Shown here piece by piece: positions 17,176 to 26,205 of a stretch of 62,309 nt of DNA. Origin of the DNA: Clostridiaceae bacterium. Its GTDB lineage: Bacteria > Bacillota > Clostridia > Saccharofermentanales > DTU023. The position numbers and the translations under genes are program-made. The number at the start of each line of letters is the position of its first letter. Position 1 is the first letter of the stretch. Under the pieces are notes generated by a model. That model ran no database searches, was not told where the DNA came from, and saw only the letters and a list, made by a program, of their open reading frames with translations. Location of the stretch: contig JAAYRL010000031.1 of assembly GCA_012518795.1 (NCBI GenBank), positions 1-62,309 of the forward strand, given 5' to 3'.

Positions 17176-17366
17176 TTCTGTCCCCCTTGTTAATAAAAAT
17201 TCTTTTAATTTTTTAACTTTTTTATATATAATATTTTAATTATTGGTAATTACTCTTTAATACTATAATTGTCCAATTGATGATATCTTCTATTTGTAAA
17301 ATTACATCCGATTACTCTGCAAAATGTTTAACTATCCTCTCATGAGCTTTCAGCACTTTCATAAAA

Positions 17367-18149
17367 TTATGGTGTAAGTACATCAATTCCCCACTTTTCA
17401 AATTGTCGCAGATTTTTTCTCTTTGATTTTTCATCAGTAACTAAATAATCAATAGCTTGTAAATCTGAAACTTGAGAAAAAGCCGTATGTCCGATTTTTG
17501 AATGATCTGCTGCTACTATTGCAAGTGAAGCTCGTGTCAACATTTGATTACACAAATCCGCGACTTCATGGTGATACGTAGTAATTCCATTCTTAATATC
17601 AATTCCGTCAGCAGAAAGAATTGTTTTATCAACTTGATATTTATTCAGTTGATTAGCAGTATCATCGCCATAGGTGAACATATATTGATAATTCAACAAT
17701 CCTCCCAGCAAAATTACTTCTATATCTCTATCCTCAGCAAATATTTCCGAAACTTGAATTGAATTAGTGATTACTCGCAAATTCTTTTTTTGTCGCAATT
17801 CTAAAGCGATATAATAACAAGTACTCCCTGAATTCATGATGATATTATCTCCATCACGAACTAATTTCGCTACGAGAGCCGCCATTTGCAGTTTTTCATT
17901 TTTACGCTCTTCAAGACGTTCCGATGCATTAAGCGCATAGTAATTTCGGACGGTTTGAATCGCTCCGCCATGAACTCTTTGCAGAATTCCGGAATTCTCC
18001 AATTCCGCCAAATCACTACGAATTGTCACTTCTGAAGTTGACAACATCTCACTTAAATCGGAAACTCTAACGTTGCCATCAAGTTTTAACTTTTGGATTA
18101 TTTGCTGACGACGCTCCGCCTGTGAAAAGTTTTTTGAATTTTGTGACAT
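17367..18149 (-). CDS. DeoR-family sugar-responsive repressor
   Basis: The 260-residue regulator has an N-terminal DeoR helix-turn-helix (about 13-65; RRQQIIQKL, VRVSDLSEML, TIRSDLAELE) ending in RVHGGAI. A DeoRC sugar-phosphate sensor domain follows (GSTCYYIALEL, VITNSI, LLGG, ADGI, ADHSKIG). Such proteins are released from DNA by phosphorylated sugars. It lies downstream of the kinase/PHP pair and probably controls them and the divergent SDR/carrier genes. Part of its helix-turn-helix coding sequence recurs as a remnant at 37166-37264. TTTCG repeats upstream are candidate operators. Confidence 0.9.
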   Translation of the reverse strand: MSQNSKNFSQAERRQQIIQKLKLDGNVRVSDLSEMLSTSEVTIRSDLAELENSGILQRVHGGAIQTVRNYYALNASERLEERKNEKLQMAALVAKLVRDGDNIIMNSGSTCYYIALELRQKKNLRVITNSIQVSEIFAEDRDIEVILLGGLLNYQYMFTYGDDTANQLNKYQVDKTILSADGIDIKNGITTYHHEVADLCNQMLTRASLAIVAADHSKIGHTAFSQVSDLQAIDYLVTDEKSKRKNLRQFEKWGIDVLTP

Positions 18150-18204
18150 ATACCAACTTTCATATAAAAAAACAAATGTGACTGCTGTTTTCTTTTTGTT
18201 TTTG

Positions 18205-18262
18205 TCTTGCTTTCGTTATTTTAGCATTAACTTTGTTTTTGCTTTCGGTTCACTTTCGTTTA
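18205..18262 (-). promoter_or_regulatory. Candidate DeoR-type operator with three CGAAA repeats
   Basis: TTTCG occurs at 18211, 18243 and 18254 (CGAAA on the coding strand), within the 234-bp gap before the deoR start. DeoR/GlpR-type regulators often bind such direct repeats. Autoregulation is inferred. Confidence 0.35.
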
Positions 18263-18383
18263 TTTTATATGATCCTGCTTTTCTTGTCAATCTTTTGTAT
18301 GAATCTGCTTGATTATAAATAACCAAACTTTGCATTATTTTTTATTATTAATACCAAATACGATAAATACAATAAAAAACCAA

Positions 18384-19871
18384 TTAGCGTAAATCTTCAA
18401 GTTTGGTCATTACTTTTTGCAGGCCTAAATAGCTTTCTTTAAACAGCGGTTTATAATTATCATAAATTTTTACATTTTCAGGATTCTGAGTCGTTTTTTG
18501 CTTCATTTTGATAAATTTGTCTAAACAAGAAAAATCTTTATAGTAGCCACAACCGATTCCTGCCATAATTGCAGCAGCAATGCTGGTACTCTCTTGAATA
18601 TTTTCCGGGACAATAAATTCCACATTAAGTATATCTGAGAAAATTTGTCGCAAAATCGGTGATATGGCTCCGCCGCCTGTTATAACCATGTGATCAATTT
18701 GTTTTGATTTACGAAACGATTGCAAGATCCATTCCAAATTGAAAGCAATTCCTTCCAAAACCGCTCTGATATAAGCCGGTTTTTGATGCGTTGTTCGCAT
18801 TCCGATAAAAGCTCCGCTTGCTCGAGGATCCCAAATCGGGCTTCGCTCACCGATAAGATATGGTAAAAAAAGCAAACCGTCAGATCCCGGTTTCACTTGA
18901 TTCGCAAGCTGATCATATTCTTTCGCAGATAAAGATTCATCTTCAAATAAAATTCGTAAATATTTATATGAGGTTCCGGCAGCCTGCATTGTACCGAGCG
19001 GCATAAATTTATCGGGAATAATATGGGCAAAACAGAACAAGGCCCGATCCGGATCAAAAACAGGTTGATCGGTCGTACCGCCGATCCAAGCAGATGTTCC
19101 ATAAGTTAAATAAAATTCATCATCATTCACACAACCGGCACCTACCGTGGCACAAGGACCATCACCGCCACCTGCTACAACTAATGTTTGAGGTAAAAGA
19201 CCCATTGCTGTCGCCATTTCAGGTAAAAGTTCACCTACCGGTTCAATCGAATTGATTATCTCCGGAAATAGCTCTTTGCGGACTTCGGCTGCCTCAATAA
19301 GTTCATCTGACCATTGACCCCGATTAATATCATAAGCACCGGTGCCCGATGCATCCGAATGATCGGTAGTAATTCTCCCGGTCAATTTAAAACTTACATA
19401 ATCCTTGGCTTGCAACATTTTATACGCTGCATTATAAATATCCGGCCAATTATCACGAATCCACATCAATTTATACAGACTGTAATTGGCACTGGGTCGA
19501 TTTCCGGTATGTTCATAGATATAATCAAAACCCAATTGTTCTATTAAATCTTGTGCCTGTTGTTCCGCTCTGGTATCCGCCCAGATAAAAGTATCATGTA
19601 AAGGATTTCCTTCTTTATCAATTAATAAACATGCATTCATCTGTGCACTAAAGGATAAAGCCAAAATATCTTGTGTTTCAACTGTCTCGGCTAATTGACG
19701 TGAACCGGCTAAAACCGCATTTAGCAGTATTTCCGGATTCTGTGTTGCCTCACGCCCTTTAAAATTTGCTTCATACCCTTGGATGACACTTTTTACTAAT
19801 TCGCCATCTGCAGAAAACAAACTGCTCTTAAGACCTGAAGTTCCCAAATCATGTGCTATAAAATACTTCAT
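18384..19871 (-). CDS. FGGY-family carbohydrate kinase, xylulokinase-like
   Basis: The 495-residue kinase has the two actin-like FGGY domains. The N-terminal phosphate loop reads AHDLGTSGLKSSLF, substrate-side elements include FSAQMNACLLIDKEG and FIWADTRAE, and ATP-side elements include LTYGTSAWIGG and ITGGGAISP. It resembles xylulokinase but departs from it at SAQMN (XylB has GQMH), so the ketose or polyol phosphorylated is uncertain. It lies 16 bp after the PHP gene in one operon. A canonical XylB is encoded elsewhere (50003-51520), which supports a different substrate here. Confidence 0.8.
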   Translation of the reverse strand: MKYFIAHDLGTSGLKSSLFSADGELVKSVIQGYEANFKGREATQNPEILLNAVLAGSRQLAETVETQDILALSFSAQMNACLLIDKEGNPLHDTFIWADTRAEQQAQDLIEQLGFDYIYEHTGNRPSANYSLYKLMWIRDNWPDIYNAAYKMLQAKDYVSFKLTGRITTDHSDASGTGAYDINRGQWSDELIEAAEVRKELFPEIINSIEPVGELLPEMATAMGLLPQTLVVAGGGDGPCATVGAGCVNDDEFYLTYGTSAWIGGTTDQPVFDPDRALFCFAHIIPDKFMPLGTMQAAGTSYKYLRILFEDESLSAKEYDQLANQVKPGSDGLLFLPYLIGERSPIWDPRASGAFIGMRTTHQKPAYIRAVLEGIAFNLEWILQSFRKSKQIDHMVITGGGAISPILRQIFSDILNVEFIVPENIQESTSIAAAIMAGIGCGYYKDFSCLDKFIKMKQKTTQNPENVKIYDNYKPLFKESYLGLQKVMTKLEDLR

Positions 19872-19887
19872 GCTGACTCCTCTGCTT

Positions 19888-21132
19888 TTATTTAGTTTTG
19901 AAATAGGCTACTCGATCCTCTACATTAGGAAAACGCTCAATCATTGACTTGGCAAAAAATGTTTCGCCTGATCCTCGTTCAGCTTCCTTTTCATGAGCTA
20001 TCAAAGCCCATGTGGAATCAATCAAATTGCTGAATTCAGGATTTTCCATTGCATAACAAATGAAATCCTGACGTGGTGAATTTATATCTTCTCCTGAAAT
20101 TTGAAACTTATTATGTTCCACACACAACTTTTTCAATCTGGCTATCTGTTCAGGTGTATTCCGAGCAGGCATATAGGTCACAGCGTTGATACCTTTTTTA
20201 TCCAGAAAATCAAATAATTCATCCAGATATGAATCTTCAAATTCCTGAGCAGCTTTATCACCGGTTACAGAATCTGTTACGTCACCTAAATATGCATAGC
20301 AAGCAATTGCATCTATTTCTTTTGCCAGTCCGACAAATTGATCAATTGTGCATAATTCTTCATCCGCATCAATATATATTTGAGGAATAAAAGAAGCTTT
20401 AAGGATCCCCAGCACATCATATTCATAGAATTCATACTCTACATCTTGCAGTTTCGAAATATCACCGGCAGATAATTCAATCTCTTGTTCTTGCAGAAAC
20501 TTGATTGTCGGTTCTCCTCTACCTAAATTATCAGATATTTTTTTGGCAAAAGCATACATCAAATGTCTTTCTGTTATACTTCCACCATCTGCAGATTCAG
20601 ATAAAGGGACTACATCTTGGACAAAATCAATTTGCATGTCTTGAGTTAATCTCTGATTCAAATTATCAATCATTTTGATATTTCTTTGATTACGCTTATC
20701 TCGCAAAGGAGCTAAAAATTGTTCTACTTTCGAAAAATATTTAGCTGCAACTCCTTGTATAGTCATATAGGCAACACCGTCTTGATCGGGATTATTAATC
20801 CTCTGTTTGCCAAAAGGACTATCTTGCCATGAAACTCTTAATTCAAAACCGCAAGTAACAGGTAAATCCAGAATTTCAGCAGCTGCCAAAAATTCATTTG
20901 CTCCGGCAATACTATCATGATCAATGATTCCTGCAGTACATAAACCGGCTTTCGCTGAAGCATACACTGCAGCAGTCGGAGAATACGGCGAGAAAGAATA
21001 AATGGTGTGAATATGATTGTTGATATAGCGCGGATCACGCTTCGGAAAATCAATGTCAACTACGGCTTGTCGCAATGCTGATAAACGTTTTTCAGTAGAA
21101 TTTTGGTTAAGTAACTCAAGAATATTGGTCAT
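19888..21132 (-). CDS. PHP-domain metal-dependent phosphoesterase-like protein
   Basis: The 414-residue protein starts with a PHP metal site: H40-x-H42 in NNHIHT, then D71-H72-D73 in IIDHDSIAG, and Glu in CGFEL. PHP enzymes hydrolyse phosphate esters using metal ions. Its presence in a sugar operon with a kinase suggests a sugar-phosphate phosphatase or related lyase, which is inferred. The N-terminal metal-site region is the source of the remnant at 37265-37356. It is the first gene of the operon, with a GAGG-like ribosome site. Confidence 0.7.
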   Translation of the reverse strand: MTNILELLNQNSTEKRLSALRQAVVDIDFPKRDPRYINNHIHTIYSFSPYSPTAAVYASAKAGLCTAGIIDHDSIAGANEFLAAAEILDLPVTCGFELRVSWQDSPFGKQRINNPDQDGVAYMTIQGVAAKYFSKVEQFLAPLRDKRNQRNIKMIDNLNQRLTQDMQIDFVQDVVPLSESADGGSITERHLMYAFAKKISDNLGRGEPTIKFLQEQEIELSAGDISKLQDVEYEFYEYDVLGILKASFIPQIYIDADEELCTIDQFVGLAKEIDAIACYAYLGDVTDSVTGDKAAQEFEDSYLDELFDFLDKKGINAVTYMPARNTPEQIARLKKLCVEHNKFQISGEDINSPRQDFICYAMENPEFSNLIDSTWALIAHEKEAERGSGETFFAKSMIERFPNVEDRVAYFKTK

Positions 21133-21381
21133 AATGACACCTCACAAAAAATTATCTGTTTTAGTACATAAACAGAGAAGACTATCTTTTTGATTAACAA
21201 TGAATTAATACATATTTTAACACAAAAGCATAGTAAATAACGCTAACTTAATCTATATTAATCCTACTTAACCTATTTTAAATTGATTATGTTAAAATAC
21301 ATATTGTATGGACAATTTATTTATCCAATTTCTTAACTGATAAAATTATAATTCAGGCTTTATCGCGAGGAGGCCAAAAGA
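21133..21381. other. Divergent promoter region between the PHP operon and the SDR gene
   Basis: A 249-bp AT-rich region must hold promoters for both directions. TTGATT at about 21282 with TATGGA 18 bp downstream is a weak plus-strand candidate. GCGAGGAGGCC just before 21382 is a strong ribosome site. No clear symmetric operator is seen. Confidence 0.35.
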
Positions 21382-22596
21382 ATGAAACAATTCACTTTTA
21401 CTAATTATCTGGAAGAATATGCTAAGTTTTCAGAAGAACAAATTAATCTGGTTTTACAATACGCGCCTGCTATCAGGATGCTGAGAAAAAACAAAAGTGC
21501 AAGATCAATTATTCAGTCGTATCCATACAGTGATTCTTTGAATTTGGATCCTGAAGCAACTCTAAATATAGGCGATCAAGATTGCCCGATCGAAACTTAC
21601 ACAAAATTTGTTTCCGGTCAGCAAAAAGATCCCGCCTATGTAGTATTAAACAAGGAAATTGTTTTTTGTCTAGGTGATGACATCAAGAGTGCGCAAACAA
21701 ATTATTTAATTGCAACGGGCCAAATTGATGCTGATTTAGCACAAGCAACCAAAGACTTACCGCGTTTCGCACCTTCTGTTTACAATAAGGTTTGTTTTGT
21801 TACAGGTGCGGCTCAAGGACTGGGCAAAGGAATTGCTTTAGACATTATCAAAAAAGGCGCTTATGTGATTGTCGCCGATCTCAATGGTGAAGGTGCAGCC
21901 GAAACTGCGGAAGAATTTAATACAGAATTCGGTAACGGCACAGCTATCTCGGTTAAAATAAATGTAGCAGATGAAGAAGATGTCCAGAGTGCTTTGAAAT
22001 TAGCTGTTGCCTATTACGGCGGACTTGATGTATTAGTTTCAAATGCAGGAATTGTCAGAGCAGGTAATGTTGACGAATTGAGTGTTCAAGACTTTACTCT
22101 GGTAACAAATATCAACTATAATGCGTATTTTATTTTAGTAAAATATGCTTCAAAAATTATGAAAATCCAACATAAAGCTAATCCTGAATATTGGATGGAT
22201 ATTATTCAAATCAATTCCAAATCAGGCTTGGTCGGGAGTAAAAATAATTCAGCCTATGCCGGCAGTAAATTTGGTGGTCTCGGCTTAACTCAAAGTTTTG
22301 CACTCGAATTGGCTGATTTTAAGATTAAAGTAAATGCGATTTGTCCGGGTAACAATCTTGACGGTCCATTATGGTCGGATCCTGTCAATGGGCTTTATGT
22401 TCAATACTTAAAATCCGGTAAAGTTAAAGGAGCCAAAACTGTCGAGGATGTGCGCAATCATTACTTGGGACTTGTTCCGATGCGTAAAGGTGTTCAACCG
22501 GAAGATTTGGGCAAAGCAGTCTGTTATTTAGTTGAACAAGAAAACGAAACCGGTCAAGCACTTCCTGTTTCCGGCGGACAAGAAATGTTAAATTAG
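21382..22596 (+). CDS. Sorbitol-6-phosphate 2-dehydrogenase-like SDR with N-terminal extension
   Basis: The Rossmann part (about 135-404) is a short-chain dehydrogenase: TGAAQGLG at 141-148, NAG, and Y292/K296 in YAGSK. The stretch QINSKSGLVGSKNNS followed by KFGGLGLTQS and the final SGGQEML closely follow SrlD, which interconverts D-glucitol-6-phosphate and fructose-6-phosphate. The first 135 residues are extra. VVLNKEIVFCLGDDIKSAQ resembles the end of the aldolase part in aldolase-dehydrogenase fusion proteins, so this may be a fusion that lost most of its aldolase. It is cotranscribed with a carrier 8 bp downstream. The exact substrate is unproven. Confidence 0.75.
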   Translation: MKQFTFTNYLEEYAKFSEEQINLVLQYAPAIRMLRKNKSARSIIQSYPYSDSLNLDPEATLNIGDQDCPIETYTKFVSGQQKDPAYVVLNKEIVFCLGDDIKSAQTNYLIATGQIDADLAQATKDLPRFAPSVYNKVCFVTGAAQGLGKGIALDIIKKGAYVIVADLNGEGAAETAEEFNTEFGNGTAISVKINVADEEDVQSALKLAVAYYGGLDVLVSNAGIVRAGNVDELSVQDFTLVTNINYNAYFILVKYASKIMKIQHKANPEYWMDIIQINSKSGLVGSKNNSAYAGSKFGGLGLTQSFALELADFKIKVNAICPGNNLDGPLWSDPVNGLYVQYLKSGKVKGAKTVEDVRNHYLGLVPMRKGVQPEDLGKAVCYLVEQENETGQALPVSGGQEMLN

Positions 22597-22603
22597 TCCA
22601 ACT

Positions 22604-23527
22604 GTGTACATTTATACAATTATTAGTTTATTATTCCGGATTTTTGTTCTTGCCGGTCTTGGTTTTTTTCTAAATAAAATTAACTTGATTGATGACAAAA
22701 TCCAACAAGGTTTATCCAAGCTTTTGGTAAGTGTGTTTTTGCCTGCAAATATTCTTGCTTCAGCTTCAAATCCTTTTGAAGCTGAAATGGCAAATGAGCT
22801 TGCTGCAACCGGAATTATAGCTTTAATTTATTTCGCTTTTTCTTCTATAGTATCTATGCTTATCTTGCGAAATTTACCCTGTAAAATGAGTAGAGATAAA
22901 CAAAATATATTTTCAGCTTTAATTATCTATGGAAATACCGCTTTCTTAGGATATCCGATGGTAGAAAATCTGCTCGGATCTCAAGCTATGATTGTCGCAG
23001 TAATTTATAATTTGATTTGGAACCTTTTTTTCTTCACCTTGGGAACATCCATCATGAAAGGTGAGAGTTCAGTTAATTTCCTCACTATCATTAAAAATCC
23101 TGCAACCATCTCTTCACTTCTTACATTAATCATCTATTTGTCACCTATACGTCTGCCAAATATAATTAATACCGTTTTGATTGATGTCGGCGGGATGGTT
23201 ACACCGGTTTCAATGATGTTAATCGGTGCAACTCTGAGCGGCATCACATTTAGGTCATTATTTCGAGATCGATCAAGTATTCTGGTTGCTCTAATCCGTC
23301 TTTTAGTTATTCCAATTTCAGGAATGTTTCTGCTCAAATCTTTTAAGATCCCTCAATTAGCCTATCAGACTATTGTTTTGATGTGGGCAATGCCCAGTGC
23401 ATCAATGGTTGCTATTCATGCATCTCTCTTTAATAAAGAAGCTGATTTTGCAACACGCAGTGTATCACTGAATACAGCTTTATTTGCCTTGACTTTCCCC
23501 TTAATTCTATTATTGATGAACTTATAA
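22604..23527 (+). CDS. AEC (auxin efflux carrier)-family transporter
   Basis: The 307-residue protein has about ten membrane segments and the AEC layout: an N-terminal FVLAGLGFFLNKINLIDD, a central break, and the C-terminal half ending LIRLLVIPISGM...MPSASMVAIHA. AEC members carry organic acids or other metabolites; the substrate is unknown. The start is GTG at 22604, eight bases after the SDR stop, with no separate ribosome site, so translational coupling is likely. No ATG gives a full-length protein. Confidence 0.78.
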   Translation: MYIYTIISLLFRIFVLAGLGFFLNKINLIDDKIQQGLSKLLVSVFLPANILASASNPFEAEMANELAATGIIALIYFAFSSIVSMLILRNLPCKMSRDKQNIFSALIIYGNTAFLGYPMVENLLGSQAMIVAVIYNLIWNLFFFTLGTSIMKGESSVNFLTIIKNPATISSLLTLIIYLSPIRLPNIINTVLIDVGGMVTPVSMMLIGATLSGITFRSLFRDRSSILVALIRLLVIPISGMFLLKSFKIPQLAYQTIVLMWAMPSASMVAIHASLFNKEADFATRSVSLNTALFALTFPLILLLMNL

Positions 23528-23613
23528 CCAGATTATTTGTGCTCTGATAAAATCTTTTGTTAATTGCATCAGTATATTTTTCTTTTGTCTCTTTTTCGGC
23601 ATGGTATTCAGGC

Positions 23614-23661
23614 AAAAAAAAGGAATGTCTCTGTTTGACGTGAGACACTCCTTTTATTTTA
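23614..23661. terminator. Bidirectional terminator, GGAATGTCTC-type stem
   Basis: aaaggaatgtctc pairs with gagacactccttt (one mismatch) around a short loop, with A-run and T-run flanks. It lies between the convergent AEC gene and sugar-binding protein gene and fits both. Confidence 0.85.
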
Positions 23662-23730
23662 CTTAATCAAAATCTGATTATTCGTATTGTTTAATTTTTC
23701 TTATTTTATGAATTATCTGAAGTTATCTGA

Positions 23731-24945
23731 TTATTCGTAAACTAATACGTCAATTTCAGGATCGCTTAAGTTTTCTGCATTGTAGAATTTTGCTCCTGTA
23801 TCAATATCTTCAACAGGTTCGCCTTTAGCAGCTTTAATTGCTAATTCAACAGCTTTGTATCCAATTTGAACCGGATCTTGGGTGATTGCACCAAAGAGAG
23901 TTCCATTTTCAACAGCTTCTCTTTGAAGTTTACCTGCATCAAAACCGATTCCCCAAACTTTGCTGTCATCTTCAGCTCTGTTACCTAAAATACCACCTAA
24001 AGCTTCGCCTGTACGAATCATTGATTCTGCAGCAAATTCGTTAGAAGCATAAATTGCAACAACGCCTTCTTTCTCTAAAATTGCAGCACAGGAAGCATCG
24101 ATATCAGCAACATCTGTTTTTGCAGGAATACCTACGTCAATAACAACAGAAACACTTGCTTCATCACCATCAGCATAAGCGGATGAACCTACAACGGCTA
24201 CACTATCACCAACTAATTCTTTCATTTCGTCAATGAAACCTTGTGTACGACCCATGATTGATTCTGAGGAAGCATCTTGTGAAAGAACGGCAATTCTTAC
24301 TTGAGCATCAGGTGTAGCAGCTAATACTTCATCTTCAATAACCGAATAGAGATTTTCAGCAGCTAAAGCACCGGCAGCTTTATTATCTGTGGAAGCATTA
24401 GCATAAACTGAACCTTCGGGAGCACCCGGAACGCCGGAGTCAAATCCGATGATCGGAATACCCGCAGATTGAGCATTCTCTAAAGATTGCATTACAGATT
24501 GAACATCGAGAGCGGCCAAACAAATAGCATCAGGATTCTTGGAAATTGAGTTTTCCAACATGTCTACTTGATCTTGAATATCTGATTCATTTGCAGGACC
24601 ATCAAAACTCATGGTAGCACCGTAATCGTCAGCAGCTTGTTGACAGCCATTTTGAACGTTAACCCAGAATTGATGTTGTAAACCTTTTGAAACAACTTCA
24701 ATATGAATTTCGCCGTCTGCTGCAGGTTCTCCGGCATCATCAGCAGGCTCTTCGGCATCATCTGCTGCTTCTTCCTCTTTTTCTTCAGCTTTTTCTTCTT
24801 TTTCTTCAGCTTTATCTTCGGCTTTTTCTTCTACTTTTTCTTCTTTTTTCTCATCTTTTTTCTCTTCTTCTTTTTTGCCACAGGCAACTACGAAGACTGA
24901 AAATGCCAAGAGTAAAGCTAAAACTATGGTTAGTTTCTTTTTCAT
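23731..24945 (-). CDS. Ribose-type sugar ABC substrate-binding lipoprotein (fucose locus)
   Basis: This lipoprotein has a signal peptide with lipobox cysteine C22 (FVVACGK). A tether of about 55 residues made almost only of Glu, Lys, Asp and Ala follows, then a periplasmic-binding (Peripla_BP_4) domain from about residue 78. It captures a monosaccharide for the RbsAC-type transporter encoded upstream. Linkage to FucU, kinase and FucI makes L-fucose the likely ligand. The start at 24945 is preferred over an ATG two codons earlier because AAGGAG is then 8 nt away. A 235-bp gap with hairpins separates it from the permease gene. Confidence 0.87.
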   Translation of the reverse strand: MKKKLTIVLALLLAFSVFVVACGKKEEEKKDEKKEEKVEEKAEDKAEEKEEKAEEKEEEAADDAEEPADDAGEPAADGEIHIEVVSKGLQHQFWVNVQNGCQQAADDYGATMSFDGPANESDIQDQVDMLENSISKNPDAICLAALDVQSVMQSLENAQSAGIPIIGFDSGVPGAPEGSVYANASTDNKAAGALAAENLYSVIEDEVLAATPDAQVRIAVLSQDASSESIMGRTQGFIDEMKELVGDSVAVVGSSAYADGDEASVSVVIDVGIPAKTDVADIDASCAAILEKEGVVAIYASNEFAAESMIRTGEALGGILGNRAEDDSKVWGIGFDAGKLQREAVENGTLFGAITQDPVQIGYKAVELAIKAAKGEPVEDIDTGAKFYNAENLSDPEIDVLVYE

Positions 24946-24975
24946 GTACATTTCTCCTTTATTGCACTAATTTTT

Positions 24976-25102
24976 GTACCAATTGGTACTTTCCTATTAT
25001 TTCTATGAACATATTTACATTTATAGAAATAACCACTATCACAAAAATGATATCTGTTTTTTCAATAGATGTCCAATTTATTAATCTGTTTTTAATAAAT
25101 TG
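24976..25102 (-). promoter_or_regulatory. Intercistronic hairpins before the binding-protein gene
   Basis: gtaccaattggtac at 24976-24989 is a perfect 14-bp palindrome. caatttattaa at 25074-25084 pairs exactly with 25092-25102 around a 7-nt loop. They lie between permease and binding-protein genes and may tune relative expression or mRNA stability; the palindrome could also be an operator. Confidence 0.5.
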
Positions 25103-25179
25103 TTAATAAACATCTTATTTCCTATTCATTTGCAAAACCAATCTAATCGTTCAGTCTTAAATGTCTGATCTGATAGGTA

Positions 25180-26202
25180 TTAATTTGAAGCTTTATTACG
25201 ACGAACGTCAATAATTACAGCAACCAAGATGATAATACCGGTAAGGAACAATTGCCATTGTGATTGTAAACCTATTTTCGGTAAACCGGCTTTGAGAACC
25301 GACATCATGACAACACCGAACAATGAACCCCAGATAGAAGCGATACCACCAGCCAAGGATGTGCCGCCGATAACTGCACCGGCAATTGCATTGGTTTCCT
25401 GACCTGCTCCAAATCCTGCAGTAATTGATGTATAAATTGCTGCATACGCTATAGCTGCAAGACCGACAAATACACCATTAATGATGTAGGCGTAGAATTG
25501 ATACTTTCTGACATTGATACCGGAGAGTCTGGTTGCTTCATAGTTTGAACCGAGAGATAAGATATAGCGACCTAATTTGGTTTTTGTTAAAATTACCGAC
25601 ATGATGACTACAATTATCAATAACAAGATTAATCCGGTAGGAATATTAACATTTTTTCCTTCGCCGGAAATAGTAATTTGAAAAGCATTCTTAAACGCTC
25701 CACCCGGTTCGGAAGCTCTTGCCGGCCAGTTGGTTTTTTCCAGATTACTTATGATTTGTCCGAAACCGGATGCCATCATCTGTGTACCCAAGGTTGCAAC
25801 GAATGCAGGTAAACGAATAAATGCTATCAAGTATCCGTTGATCGCACTGAAAACAACAGCAATGAGAACTGTAACTAATAGTGCAACTATCATCGGTAAA
25901 CCGTTGACAGAATAGAGACGTCCGCCTAACAAAGCAGCGCAGCCCATAACTGTACCCAGTGATAAGTCAATTCCACCTGTAGCAATAACAAAAGTAACAC
26001 CGATACCGAGGAACGCTAAATAATATGAAGAATTCAAAATCTGTGTAATAACATTAACGCCACGGAAAGTTGGAGCAGCAATCCAAAAAACAAAATACAA
26101 TACAATCATTGCTGCTGCTGCAATAAATTGTTGTGATTTAACCATTTCTACAAAACGGCTATCTTTTTTCCCTATAGGATTTTGAATAGTTCTCTTACCC
26201 AT
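25180..26202 (-). CDS. Ribose-type sugar ABC permease (fucose locus)
   Basis: The 340-residue RbsC-type permease (BPD_transp_2 family) has eight to ten membrane segments. It carries the family hallmarks TGGIDLSLG, PAFVATLGT, SNYEATRLSGINV (the coupling helix region) and GGTSLAGG. It forms the membrane channel for the ATPase encoded 3 bp upstream and the binding protein downstream. L-fucose is the likely cargo, from context. Confidence 0.9.
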   Translation of the reverse strand: MGKRTIQNPIGKKDSRFVEMVKSQQFIAAAAMIVLYFVFWIAAPTFRGVNVITQILNSSYYLAFLGIGVTFVIATGGIDLSLGTVMGCAALLGGRLYSVNGLPMIVALLVTVLIAVVFSAINGYLIAFIRLPAFVATLGTQMMASGFGQIISNLEKTNWPARASEPGGAFKNAFQITISGEGKNVNIPTGLILLLIIVVIMSVILTKTKLGRYILSLGSNYEATRLSGINVRKYQFYAYIINGVFVGLAAIAYAAIYTSITAGFGAGQETNAIAGAVIGGTSLAGGIASIWGSLFGVVMMSVLKAGLPKIGLQSQWQLFLTGIIILVAVIIDVRRNKASN

Positions 26203-26205
26203 CTC

